Of a stretch of DNA of 64,000 nucleotides, positions 1 to 6,824 are shown piece after piece; position 1 is the first letter of the stretch, and every line of letters begins with the position of its first letter. This DNA comes from F23-B02 sp946405205 (GTDB lineage: Bacteria > Bacillota > Clostridia > Oscillospirales > Oscillospiraceae), in contig CAMJGL010000010.1 in the NCBI GenBank assembly GCA_946405205.1, positions 1 through 64,000 of the forward strand, written 5' to 3'. The notes under the pieces are model-generated. The model made no database searches. It was not told the DNA's origin and worked only from the letters and a program-made list of their open reading frames with translations. A program made the translations under genes and the position numbers.

Positions 1-245
1 CGCACTGTCTTAATGCGAATTGGCGGTCTGCCAAGACCGAGCATCGCTCGTCCGCTCCTCGCCGGAGAGCCGGATGAGGTGGCAAGCCGTACCCCGTATA
101 TGCACAATGTCATTCAGAGCGCGAGTGCAGTTAAGATTAGCTGAAATCTTACCGGTCGGGCTGATGCAATAACGATTGGTACCGTTTAAATACGAATCGC
201 TTCCCGGCAGCCGCCGACGGCGAGGAGCGTTGACTTAGGGAAGCG
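1..245. repeat. Degenerate copy of the dispersed MITE-like repeat
   Basis: No gene is visible before folD. The stretch carries diverged pieces of the repeat family that recurs near 34.8 and 57 kb: GCGCGAGTGCAG at 119-130, ACCGGTCGGGCTGATGCAAT at 151-170, a TACGAATCGC piece, and GCCGCCGACGG near 211. Bases 10-60 are also close to the reverse complement of about 34665-34712 (GACCGAGCATCGCTCGTCCG versus CGGACGAGCAATGCTCGGTC). The copy has lost its terminal boxes or is cut by the window edge. Confidence 0.6.
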
Positions 246-297
246 GTTTTGATAAAATGTTTATAATTTATTTTACGCGAGAGGCGGGGATGATATT

Positions 298-1146
298 ATG
301 GCAATGCTTATTGACGGAAAAAAGCTTGCGGAGAAGATATGCGCGGAGGTGGCCCGCGAGGCGGCGGAGCTTCCCCGAAAGCCCTGCCTTGCCGCGGTGC
401 TGGTCGGTGACGATCCGGCCTCGGAGATATACGTCCGCAACAAGGAGCGCGACTGCCTCAAATGCGGCATCGACAGCCGAAGATTCGACCTTCCCGCCGG
501 CACCTCACAGGAAGAGCTCCTGTCGCTCATCGCTGAGCTCAACCGCGACGGCGCCGTCGACGGCATTCTCGTTCAGCTCCCCCTGCCCGGGCACATCGAC
601 GAGAGCGCGGTAATCGACGCCATAAGCCCCCTGAAGGATATCGACGCGTTCCACCCCCTGAATGTAGGCAGAATGATAACGGGCGAGCCCGTGCTTTGGC
701 CCTGTACGCCCGCAGGCATCATGGAGATGTTCCGCGAATACGGCATATCCCTTGACGGCAAAAAATGCGTCATGGTCGGCCGCAGTAACATCGTCGGCAG
801 GCCCATGGGGCTTCTCATGCTGCGCGAAAACGGCACAGTTATCTACTGCCACAGGCGCACTCCCGACCTTGCCGAAATGACCCTTCAGGCGGACGTCCTC
901 GTCGTTGCGGCGGGCTGCCCGAGGCTCATAACGGGCGATATGGTAAAGCCCGGCGCGGTCGTCATCGACGTTGCGATGAACCGCGATCCCGAGACAGGTA
1001 AATTCTTCGGCGACGTGTGCTTCGACGAGGTGGAGAAAAAGGCCTCCTTCATCACGCCCGTGCCCGGCGGCGTCGGCCCCATGACCCGCGCCATGCTCAT
1101 GAAAAACATCCTCACCGCAGCGAAAATATCCTTAAAACAGATGTGA
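298..1146 (+). CDS. folD: Bifunctional 5,10-methylene-THF dehydrogenase / methenyl-THF cyclohydrolase (FolD)
   Basis: FolD oxidises 5,10-methylenetetrahydrofolate to the methenyl form with NAD(P)+ and hydrolyses that to 10-formyl-THF in the cytosolic one-carbon pathway. The 282-residue length is normal for the family. Visible signatures are the YxxxK catalytic motif (Y45-VRN-K49), the Rossmann segment VGRSNIVGRPMG around residue 160, and the C-terminal PGGVGPMTRAML near residue 255. The start at 298 has a purine-rich AGAGGCGGGG about nine bases upstream. It is monocistronic here: a degenerate repeat lies upstream and a bidirectional terminator 40 bases downstream. Nothing looks truncated. Confidence 0.96.
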   Translation: MAMLIDGKKLAEKICAEVAREAAELPRKPCLAAVLVGDDPASEIYVRNKERDCLKCGIDSRRFDLPAGTSQEELLSLIAELNRDGAVDGILVQLPLPGHIDESAVIDAISPLKDIDAFHPLNVGRMITGEPVLWPCTPAGIMEMFREYGISLDGKKCVMVGRSNIVGRPMGLLMLRENGTVIYCHRRTPDLAEMTLQADVLVVAAGCPRLITGDMVKPGAVVIDVAMNRDPETGKFFGDVCFDEVEKKASFITPVPGGVGPMTRAMLMKNILTAAKISLKQM

Positions 1147-1188
1147 AATTACGTAACGTTTCAGACCTGCCGCGTCTGTTAAGCGCGT

Positions 1189-1218
1189 AAAAAAAGACCG
1201 CCATTGGCGGTCTTTTTT
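1189..1218. terminator. Bidirectional intrinsic terminator
   Basis: The stem GACCGCC (1196-1202) / GGCGGTC (1206-1212) has an A-run on its left and a T-run on its right, so it can end folD on the plus strand and the reductase-like operon on the minus strand. Confidence 0.9.
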
Positions 1219-1234
1219 GCTGCTTTTAAATTGA

Positions 1235-2278
1235 TCACTTGCCGAGGTAGAAGCCGTTGCCCTCTTTATCCTGGAAGTACTGGTTTCCGTAGTTGTCCTG
1301 GATGCAGTGAACGACCTTGGTGAGAATGTCGCAGGTCGGGGTGAGGATGCCGAGCTCCTTGCCGTACTCAGCGATCTTGCCGTTGAGGACGTCGATCTCG
1401 GTCTGGCGCTGATGGAACAGAGCGTCCTGGCACATGGAGGGGTAGTAATCTCCGATGTTGGTGACGATGTCGGCATGGTCATGAGCTATGAACTCGTCGG
1501 CATCCATGGGAACACCCTTCGCGGTAGCGACGGCGCAGGTCTCGCGGATGACGCCGTGGAAGAGCTGCTGGCCCCAGGGATCTGCCTCGACCTCGCTGAT
1601 CTTCAGACGCAGGACCGCGCATACGGTGTTGACGGTCGCGTTGACGCAGACCTTCTTCCAGATGAACTTATAAATGTTGTTGTCGGTGCCCGGCTCGCCG
1701 TCGCGCCAGTAGGCGTCGCAGCCGCCTTCGCGGTAGCACTTGAGCATCTCGGCGCAGGCTGCGTCGGTGAGCTCGCTTCTCACGGCGCCGCCGAAGTTCA
1801 TCTGAACGCCGCCGGCGGGAGTGGATACGCAGTGGCCGGGCTCGGGCAGTGCGGTGCCGAGAACGCCGGAGCCGATGACGCAGCGGTCCTTCGGGAAGAC
1901 CTTGAACAGGTTGTCGTCATTGCCGAGGCCGTTGATGAGGGATACGGCGACAGTGGTATCGCCGACGACGGGCATGGAGTCCTTTATGGCCTGCTCGAGC
2001 TGGGTAGCCTTGGTCATGTAGATGATGACGTCGACTGCGCCCTCTGCCGCTGCAGCCTCGGCTGCGGTGGTGTAGGTGCGGAAGCCCTTGAGCTGGTAGT
2101 TGTAGTCGGTGTATGCGCCGTTCTCTTCCTGATGGATGGTGAAGAGCATGCCTTCCTCGGCTACCTTCTTCATGTGTGCCTCGTAGCGGTCGATGAGGAT
2201 GATGTCAGCGCCGCCCTTGCGCAGATAAGATGCAAAAACACTGCCTGCTGCGCCTGAACCGTACATTGCAATTTTCAT
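1235..2278 (-). CDS. Ketopantoate reductase (PanE/ApbA) family protein, copy 1
   Basis: This 347-residue NAD(P)-dependent oxidoreductase has the ketopantoate reductase fold. The N-terminal Rossmann loop is GSGAAGS at residues 7-13. The family catalytic block K-x3-N-x3-N is visible as WKKVCVNATVNTVCAV in the second half. PanE reduces 2-dehydropantoate to pantoate, but many family members act on other 2-keto or 2-hydroxy acids. It is the last of three minus-strand genes behind a permease, 17 bases after a second, related reductase gene, and is followed by a terminator. The presence of two diverged copies with a transporter and no other pan gene argues for a catabolic or substrate-specific role. 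Family is certain; substrate is unknown. Confidence 0.85.
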   Translation of the reverse strand: MKIAMYGSGAAGSVFASYLRKGGADIILIDRYEAHMKKVAEEGMLFTIHQEENGAYTDYNYQLKGFRTYTTAAEAAAAEGAVDVIIYMTKATQLEQAIKDSMPVVGDTTVAVSLINGLGNDDNLFKVFPKDRCVIGSGVLGTALPEPGHCVSTPAGGVQMNFGGAVRSELTDAACAEMLKCYREGGCDAYWRDGEPGTDNNIYKFIWKKVCVNATVNTVCAVLRLKISEVEADPWGQQLFHGVIRETCAVATAKGVPMDADEFIAHDHADIVTNIGDYYPSMCQDALFHQRQTEIDVLNGKIAEYGKELGILTPTCDILTKVVHCIQDNYGNQYFQDKEGNGFYLGK

Positions 2279-2295
2279 TGTTAAGTCTCCTTTTC

Positions 2296-3246
2296 TTATT
2301 TGCTGAATTGTTTATCGTAGTTTGCCTGAATGGTCTTTATCATAAGCGTCAGGGCCTCGTTTACGGGCGTTTCTATGCCCAGTTCCCTGCCGTAGCGGAC
2401 GATCGCTCCGTTCAGGAGCTCGACCTCGGTCTGACGCTGGTGCATGAGCACATCCTGCGCCATGGAGGGATAGTACTTCGCAAAGCCCTCGCGGAGCCTC
2501 GGAAGCTCCTCCTCCATCTCCCTGCGCAGATCGACACCCGTTACCGCCATGGCAACGGCGCAGCCCTCCGCCCAGACGCGGCGGATAAGCTCAACGCCGG
2601 ACTCACAGTCGAGAATGGGGCCGACCTTCAGCCTCAGCAGCGCCGACAGGGTGTTGTAGCCGCTGTTGGAGATGGCCTTTTTCCACACGAAGGGGCGGAT
2701 ATCCTCCTCAAAGCGGGTGAGGCAGCCGCCGTCGCAGAAGCATTTTTCAAGAGCCTTGCCCACCGAGTCGGACAGGGCGCTCTTTTCAGCCGCGCCGAAG
2801 CGCATTATAACGCCGCTCTCGGGCTTGGAAACGCATTTTCCCGGCTCGGGAAGCTCCGTACCGATGGTGCCGAAGCCGTAGAGTATGCTGCCCGCGGGGA
2901 CATAGCGCTGCAGGACTTCCTCGTTGCCGATGCCGTTCTGCAGGGACACGACCACCGTGTTCTTTCCTATGCAGTTAACGAGCGAGGGCATGATATCCTC
3001 GGTCTGGGTGGCCTTGACCATGAGGATTACAACATCCATTATGCCGATATCCTCGGCGGAATATGCGGTGTGGAAGCCTGTGAGCTGTTTTTCCCCGTCG
3101 GGGCTGACAAAGGTCAGGCCGTCGGCGGCGATCTTGTCCATGTGAGCCTTGTAGCGGTCGACGAGCCAGAGCTCAGCGCCGCCCAGTTTCAGATATGAAG
3201 CAAATACGCTGCCGGCAGCGCCGGAGCCTATCATTGCAATTTTCAT
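2296..3246 (-). CDS. Ketopantoate reductase (PanE/ApbA) family protein, copy 2
   Basis: A 316-residue paralogue of the adjacent downstream gene. It begins with nearly the same MKIAM-GSGAAGSVFASYL Rossmann segment and keeps the K-x3-N block as VWKKAISNSGYNTLSALL. I chose the ATG at 3246 rather than an in-frame start nine codons upstream, because GGAG precedes 3246 at good spacing and the protein then begins exactly like its paralogue. It lies about 58 bases downstream of the permease across a hairpin lacking a T-run, and 17 bases upstream of copy 1, so the three genes probably form one transcript. The substrate cannot be read from sequence. Confidence 0.85.
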   Translation of the reverse strand: MKIAMIGSGAAGSVFASYLKLGGAELWLVDRYKAHMDKIAADGLTFVSPDGEKQLTGFHTAYSAEDIGIMDVVILMVKATQTEDIMPSLVNCIGKNTVVVSLQNGIGNEEVLQRYVPAGSILYGFGTIGTELPEPGKCVSKPESGVIMRFGAAEKSALSDSVGKALEKCFCDGGCLTRFEEDIRPFVWKKAISNSGYNTLSALLRLKVGPILDCESGVELIRRVWAEGCAVAMAVTGVDLRREMEEELPRLREGFAKYYPSMAQDVLMHQRQTEVELLNGAIVRYGRELGIETPVNEALTLMIKTIQANYDKQFSK

Positions 3247-3266
3247 GATGATCTCCAATCTGTCAA

Positions 3267-3290
3267 ACACCACCGGTTTCCCGGTGGTGT
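3267..3290 (-). other. Intergenic hairpin inside the permease operon
   Basis: A perfect 10-bp stem ACACCACCGG / CCGGTGGTGT with a four-base loop lies between the permease and reductase copy 2. On the minus strand only TTTG follows, so it is a weak terminator at best. It may act as a partial terminator or an mRNA-stabilising hairpin. Confidence 0.6.
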
Positions 3291-3304
3291 CTGGTTTTCA
3301 GAAA

Positions 3305-4555
3305 TTACTCGGAAAGCTGAGCCTTCTTCTCCGCCTCGAGCTTCTTGATCTTGGGGATGCCCCAAACAAATGTCGGGATGATGATGACCAGGATCGCGTA
3401 GTAGCCGTCGTAGCCGTAGGCGTACTTTACGATGCCGCTCAGGCCGAGCAGGGAGATCGCGAAGCAGATCGCAATAACGAGGGCTGCAACGATGACGCCG
3501 CGGACCTTTTCGCTCTTGATGGCATTGGGGAAGCAGTAACCCTGGAAGCGCTGGATCATGGTGTAAACGAGGGTGACGCAGGTGGACATGAATGCGCAGA
3601 ACAGCAGGACGCTGAATGCGACGAGCAGCCACTTGACGCCCATGATGCTCAGTACGGTCTGGTTGGGGATGCCCAGTGCGGTTGCGTAAGCAACGATGGG
3701 ATCGGTAGCCGCGGTTGCGGCGGGATTTGCAGCGAGAACTTCCTTACCTGCGTTCTGGAGCGCGGCAAGCAGGGGGTACCACTTGGTGAGCATCCAGCCG
3801 GAGGCTGCCAGCGCGAGGCCGTTCATGAGCCAGCCGAGGATGTTTGCCTTCTTAACGCCCTTGATGGACATATCCTGTGCGGCTGCGATCATGGGGGGGA
3901 TGGAGACGCACTGGAATGCTGCGTATACGAGGACGCCCTTCCAGACGGCGGTGCCGAGAGCGGAGGTGTACTCGGTGAGCTGGACGTTGAACTGAGAGGT
4001 GAGCTGTGCCGCAATTCCTTCGTAGTCAGCGGTAAGGCCGAAGATGACGAGCAGTGCGGTGATAACGATGATAGCGACGGACAGAACGGTGGAAGCCGCA
4101 CGAACGAGCTTGATGCCGAAAATGGTCAGCAGGATAAGAACCGCAACGATGATAAGGTTCATTGTGACCTTGGCTGCGCCTACATAGGTAATGCCGATGA
4201 AGTTTGCAAGAACTTCGCCTGCGCCTGCGACTGCGGATGCCATAGCCGCAAGAACGATGACTATGTAGAAAATCTCAAAGAAAACTTCCATCCAGGGCTT
4301 GGGATAAAGTGCGGCGAATGTATCCTTGTAGTTGTTGAAGCCGCTGAGCTTCGCAAACTTCATCATAATGTACATTACGACTGCCAGAAGTCCCATCGCG
4401 AGGATGGGGAAGATCACGGAAGTGTATCCGTAATTTGCAAAATACTGGATGACCTGGTTACCGGAGGCGAAGCCGCCGCCGACGTGGGTGCCGAACCATA
4501 CGGAGGCTACGGTAAATGCAGCCGCCCATGAGCTCTTGGCCGTTTGGTTGTTCAT
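3305..4555 (-). CDS. YkvI-family integral membrane transporter (APC/LeuT-fold superfamily)
   Basis: A 416-residue polytopic membrane protein with about ten to twelve hydrophobic segments. The N-terminus, SVWFGTHVGGGFASGNQ, is a glycine-rich unwound-helix motif typical of the sodium-symporter/APC-like YkvI group, which remains functionally uncharacterised. AAGGAGAG lies seven bases before the ATG. It heads an operon with two ketopantoate-reductase-like genes, which suggests uptake or export of a substrate those enzymes act on (inference). Its roughly 300-nt leader has a sigma-A-type promoter, a terminator and a competing fold, so expression is probably controlled by conditional termination. 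Family assignment is good; the substrate is unknown. Confidence 0.75.
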   Translation of the reverse strand: MNNQTAKSSWAAAFTVASVWFGTHVGGGFASGNQVIQYFANYGYTSVIFPILAMGLLAVVMYIMMKFAKLSGFNNYKDTFAALYPKPWMEVFFEIFYIVIVLAAMASAVAGAGEVLANFIGITYVGAAKVTMNLIIVAVLILLTIFGIKLVRAASTVLSVAIIVITALLVIFGLTADYEGIAAQLTSQFNVQLTEYTSALGTAVWKGVLVYAAFQCVSIPPMIAAAQDMSIKGVKKANILGWLMNGLALAASGWMLTKWYPLLAALQNAGKEVLAANPAATAATDPIVAYATALGIPNQTVLSIMGVKWLLVAFSVLLFCAFMSTCVTLVYTMIQRFQGYCFPNAIKSEKVRGVIVAALVIAICFAISLLGLSGIVKYAYGYDGYYAILVIIIPTFVWGIPKIKKLEAEKKAQLSE

Positions 4556-4663
4556 GATGACTCTCCTTTTCTTATTTTATTCTCATCTATCAACACTCCC
4601 CTGTCCGCAAGTGGACTCCTCAATCCAATGCAGGGGTCAGGGAAAAATGTTTACTAATTGTTA

Positions 4664-4853
4664 AAATCAAAACAAAACCCCGCCGCTCATCAGGAATTGT
4701 CTGATAAAACAATTCCTTTGGCAACGGGGCTCAGTCGGAGAGAAAAGCGCCTGCCGTGTCCGGCAAGCAGCATAGCTGCATTAAAGATTCTTCACATTCC
4801 GCCGGCGGAGGCCTACGGAATTGTCTTATGCTCTATGGGGTTTTTGATTTATG
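4664..4853 (-). promoter_or_regulatory. Candidate riboswitch/attenuator leader of the permease operon
   Basis: Read on the minus strand, the leader contains, in order: AAAACCCC (4844-4837), ACAATTCC (4824-4817), a roughly 90-nt branched core with hairpins GCAGC/GCTGC and TGCCG/CGGCA, GGAATTGT (4716-4709), a second ACAATTCC (4700-4693), then CGGGG followed by TTTTGTTTTG (4682-4670). GGAATTGT can pair with either ACAATTCC. The final GGGG can pair with the nearby CCCCG (4729-4725), making a terminator, or with the distant 5' AAAACCCC. Two complete, nested, mutually exclusive folds result. I could not match the core to a known riboswitch class. Confidence 0.6.
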
Positions 4854-4859
4854 GCCAAC

Positions 4860-4888
4860 ATTTTATCTGCCGATTTAAATTGTGTCAA
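4860..4888 (-). promoter_or_regulatory. Sigma-A-type promoter for the permease leader
   Basis: On the minus strand, TTGACA (4888-4883) is followed by a 17-base spacer and TAAAAT (4865-4860). This predicts a transcript start near 4853, just before the bistable leader. Confidence 0.7.
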
Positions 4889-5144
4889 TTCTTGTCCAGA
4901 TAAAAAATCGGGTCGATGTGCGTCAATTTTTGAACAAATTGTTAATGGGGCGTTTCTTCTTAAACCGAGTCAAAAAAGCCGAAAATTCAATATAAAGTTA
5001 TCAAAATCGATTAAAAATGCTTCAAAACGCAAAAATGTGTAAGGCCGCATCCTGACGGCCGTCCGTTTTTGCTTTTGTTCGGAAAAAAGTGCAGTTCGGC
5101 GTATTCTGCGCTTTGCAAGCATGCTTTCCGCAGATATACGCAAA
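4889..5144. other. Intergenic region with no convincing gene
   Basis: AT-rich sequence between the permease promoter and the terminator of the abrB-like gene. Short open frames here have no ribosome binding site and low-complexity, non-protein-like translations. I see no conserved RNA. Confidence 0.5.
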
Positions 5145-5200
5145 CAAAAAAGACCGCCGAAGCACGGTACGCCTGATGGCAACCGTTCAGATCGGCGGTC
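5145..5200 (-). terminator. Intrinsic terminator of the abrB-like gene
   Basis: GACCGCCGA (5152-5160) pairs with TCGGCGGTC (5192-5200). Read on the minus strand, a run of T follows, which fits a terminator just downstream of the stop at 5219. Confidence 0.8.
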
Positions 5201-5218
5201 AGTCTCTTCTCTCTTCGT

Positions 5219-5464
5219 TTATATCTTGTCCTTGAGCTTTTTGATGCACTCGGGGCAGATATTCTTTCCTTTGTAGTTGATGATATTCTTGGTGCTGTCG
5301 CAGAAAATGCATGCCGGATGATACTTGTGAAGGATGATGTTATCACCGTCGACAAATATCTCAAGCGCGTCTCTCTCCGCGATATCCAAGGTGCGGCGAA
5401 GCTCGATAGGCAGAACTATGCGTCCGAGCTCATCGACCTTTCTTACAATACCGGTAGACTTCAT
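5219..5464 (-). CDS. AbrB/SpoVT-family transition-state regulator with Cys4 tail
   Basis: An 81-residue DNA-binding protein. Residues 1-45 are the swapped-hairpin AbrB domain (GIVRKVDELGRIVLPIELRR). The C-terminal tail carries two CxxC pairs, C52/C55 and C70/C73, a probable zinc-binding knuckle seen in many clostridial AbrB-like proteins. AbrB-type proteins regulate post-exponential and sporulation-associated genes as dimers or tetramers. The start has GGAGG eight bases upstream. It is monocistronic with its own promoter and terminator. It lies beside spmAB-sigG but on the opposite strand, so its targets cannot be assigned from position alone. Confidence 0.88.
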   Translation of the reverse strand: MKSTGIVRKVDELGRIVLPIELRRTLDIAERDALEIFVDGDNIILHKYHPACIFCDSTKNIINYKGKNICPECIKKLKDKI

Positions 5465-5514
5465 GTGGCTTCCTCCGTTTCATATAAACTTTATCCCACA
5501 AAAATACAAGTAAT

Positions 5515-5542
5515 ATTATAGCAAAATTGCTCTTTCTGTCAA
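5515..5542 (-). promoter_or_regulatory. Sigma-A-type promoter of the abrB-like gene
   Basis: On the minus strand, TTGACA (5542-5537) is followed by a 16-base spacer and TATAAT (5520-5515). Both hexamers match consensus exactly. Confidence 0.8.
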
Positions 5543-5666
5543 CAAAAATTTTTTAAATTTTATAAATTATATAGCAATAAGTAGCAAGGAACGCAGGCTT
5601 GTTCATAAATGTGCTTCCATATTAATACAATATAAAGATACTTTTACAGCTTGAGGGTGAAAACAT

Positions 5667-6245
5667 ATGCTTATGGGCGCGATATGGACGCTGATGATAG
5701 CCGCCGCTATCCTGTACGGCTGCTCAAACGGGGCCGCGGACGCGGTGGCGCAGGCCGCGCTGGACGGCGCAGAGGCCGCCTTCGGGCTGTGCTTTTCGAT
5801 AGGCGGCGCGATATGCCTGTGGTGCGCGGTGATGGAGCTCATGAAGGAGGCGGGGCTTGCCGCCGGGCTCGCCGCGGCGCTGCGTCCGGTGCTGAAGCGG
5901 CTGTTTCCCAAAAGCGCTGAGCACGAGAGCATAATGGAGCCCCTGTCGGCAAACGTGAGCGCGAATCTGCTCGGTCTGGGCAACGCGGCGACGCCGATGG
6001 GCATACGCGCCGCCCAGGGCATGGCGCGGCTGGGCGAGCCCGGGGTGGCCTCAGACGAGCTTTGCAGGCTGGTTGTGCTCAACACCGCTTCCATACAGCT
6101 TCTGCCCACCACGATAGCCGCCATACGCGGCGCGGAGGGCGCCGAGGCGCCCTTTGACATACTGCCCGCCGTGTGGATAAGCTCCGCCGTCTCCGTTGCC
6201 GTGGGGCTGCTGGCGGCAAGGCTCATGGAAGGACGGCGGCATTGA
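5667..6245 (+). CDS. spmA: Spore maturation protein A (SpmA)
   Basis: A 192-residue membrane protein of the nucleoside-recognition (Gate) family. SpmA works with SpmB in spore core dehydration and heat resistance. The conserved region SANVSANLLGLGNAATPMGIRA around residues 95-116 is diagnostic (quoted in pieces: SANVSANLLGLGNAATP). GAGGGTGAA lies about seven bases before the ATG. Its TGA overlaps the TTG start of spmB, so the two are translationally coupled. A possible mother-cell-type promoter (CCATATT at 5617, GATACTTT at 5637, spacing 13) is only tentative. The locus leads directly into sigG. Confidence 0.92.
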   Translation: MLMGAIWTLMIAAAILYGCSNGAADAVAQAALDGAEAAFGLCFSIGGAICLWCAVMELMKEAGLAAGLAAALRPVLKRLFPKSAEHESIMEPLSANVSANLLGLGNAATPMGIRAAQGMARLGEPGVASDELCRLVVLNTASIQLLPTTIAAIRGAEGAEAPFDILPAVWISSAVSVAVGLLAARLMEGRRH

Positions 6246-6763
6246 GCACGTTATTCTCCCTTTCCATGCCGCTGGTTATCGCGGTGGCCGCAATTTGCGC
6301 GCTGTGTAAGAAAACAGATATGTTCTCCGCCCTGACTCGCGGCGCGCTGCAGGGGCTTATAACGATAAAGGATATGCTTCCGGCGCTGACGGTGCTGTTT
6401 CCGGCGGTATACATGCTGCGCGCATCGGGAGCCCTTGACGCGCTGGCGCGGCTGCTCGGGCCGCTGATGGCTTATATAAATGTCCCGCCCGAGACCCTGG
6501 CGCTTGCGCTTTTGCGCCCGATAAGCGGCGGCGCGGCCACCGCGGCGGCGGCGGATATCATAAAAAGCTGTGGGGCCGACTCCCTTGCCGGACGCACTGC
6601 CGCCGTTATGATCGGCTCGAGCGAAACGACCTTTTACGTTATCGCCGTATACTTCGGCGCCGCAAAAATAAAAGACAGCCGCTGGGCGATACCCGCCGCG
6701 CTGTGCGCCGACCTTGCGGTGTTCCTTGTCTCGGCCTGGGTATGCGCGCTGTTCTGGGGATAG
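6242..6763 (+). CDS. spmB: Spore maturation protein B (SpmB)
   Basis: A 173-residue partner of SpmA with the same nucleoside-recognition fold; the family is usually about 175 residues. I place the start at TTG 6242, which overlaps the spmA stop and is preceded by GGAAGGACGG. A longer frame would add an Arg-rich tail unlike the family. Visible family blocks are MLPALTVLFPAVYMLRASG and LRPISGGAATAAAADI, and the near-C-terminal motif MIGSSETTFYVIAVYFG. It is separated from sigG by 59 bases that carry a forespore-type promoter and a hairpin. Confidence 0.92.
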   Translation: MSTLFSLSMPLVIAVAAICALCKKTDMFSALTRGALQGLITIKDMLPALTVLFPAVYMLRASGALDALARLLGPLMAYINVPPETLALALLRPISGGAATAAAADIIKSCGADSLAGRTAAVMIGSSETTFYVIAVYFGAAKIKDSRWAIPAALCADLAVFLVSAWVCALFWG

Positions 6764-6769
6764 AGCATG

Positions 6770-6799
6770 GCATAAACGGGAAACATACGGGAAATAATA
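6770..6799 (+). promoter_or_regulatory. SigF-type forespore promoter for sigG
   Basis: GCATA (6770-6774), a 15-base spacer and GGAAATAATA (6790-6799) match the SigF consensus as I know it (GYWTA, then GGNRANAHTW). The transcript start would fall near 6805, within the 5' arm of the hairpin that covers the sigG start. Confidence 0.6.
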
Positions 6800-6824
6800 G
6801 CATCACTTAGGAGAGTGATGCTAT
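6797..6824 (+). promoter_or_regulatory. Start-codon hairpin with the SD in its loop (sigG)
   Basis: ATAGCATCACT (6797-6807) pairs perfectly with AGTGATGCTAT (6814-6824). The six-base loop TAGGAG is the Shine-Dalgarno sequence, and the stem includes the first two bases of the ATG at 6823. Transcripts reading through from spmAB would contain both arms; transcripts starting at the SigF-type promoter would lack most of the 5' arm. Confidence 0.75.

Noticed and set aside
3267..3290. True terminator between permease and reductase genes
   Set aside because: The stem is good but there is no T-tract, and the gene order argues for one operon; recorded as a hairpin only.
4717..4816. Possible cobalamin riboswitch in the permease leader core (GTGAAGAATC and GCCGGACACGGC look vaguely similar)
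   Set aside because: The invariant cobalamin-box words are missing or misplaced and the core is too short; I keep it as an unclassified element.
4851..5042. Small plus-strand ORF of 63 codons upstream of the abrB-like gene
   Set aside because: No ribosome binding site, overlaps the minus-strand promoter of the permease leader, and the translation is not protein-like.
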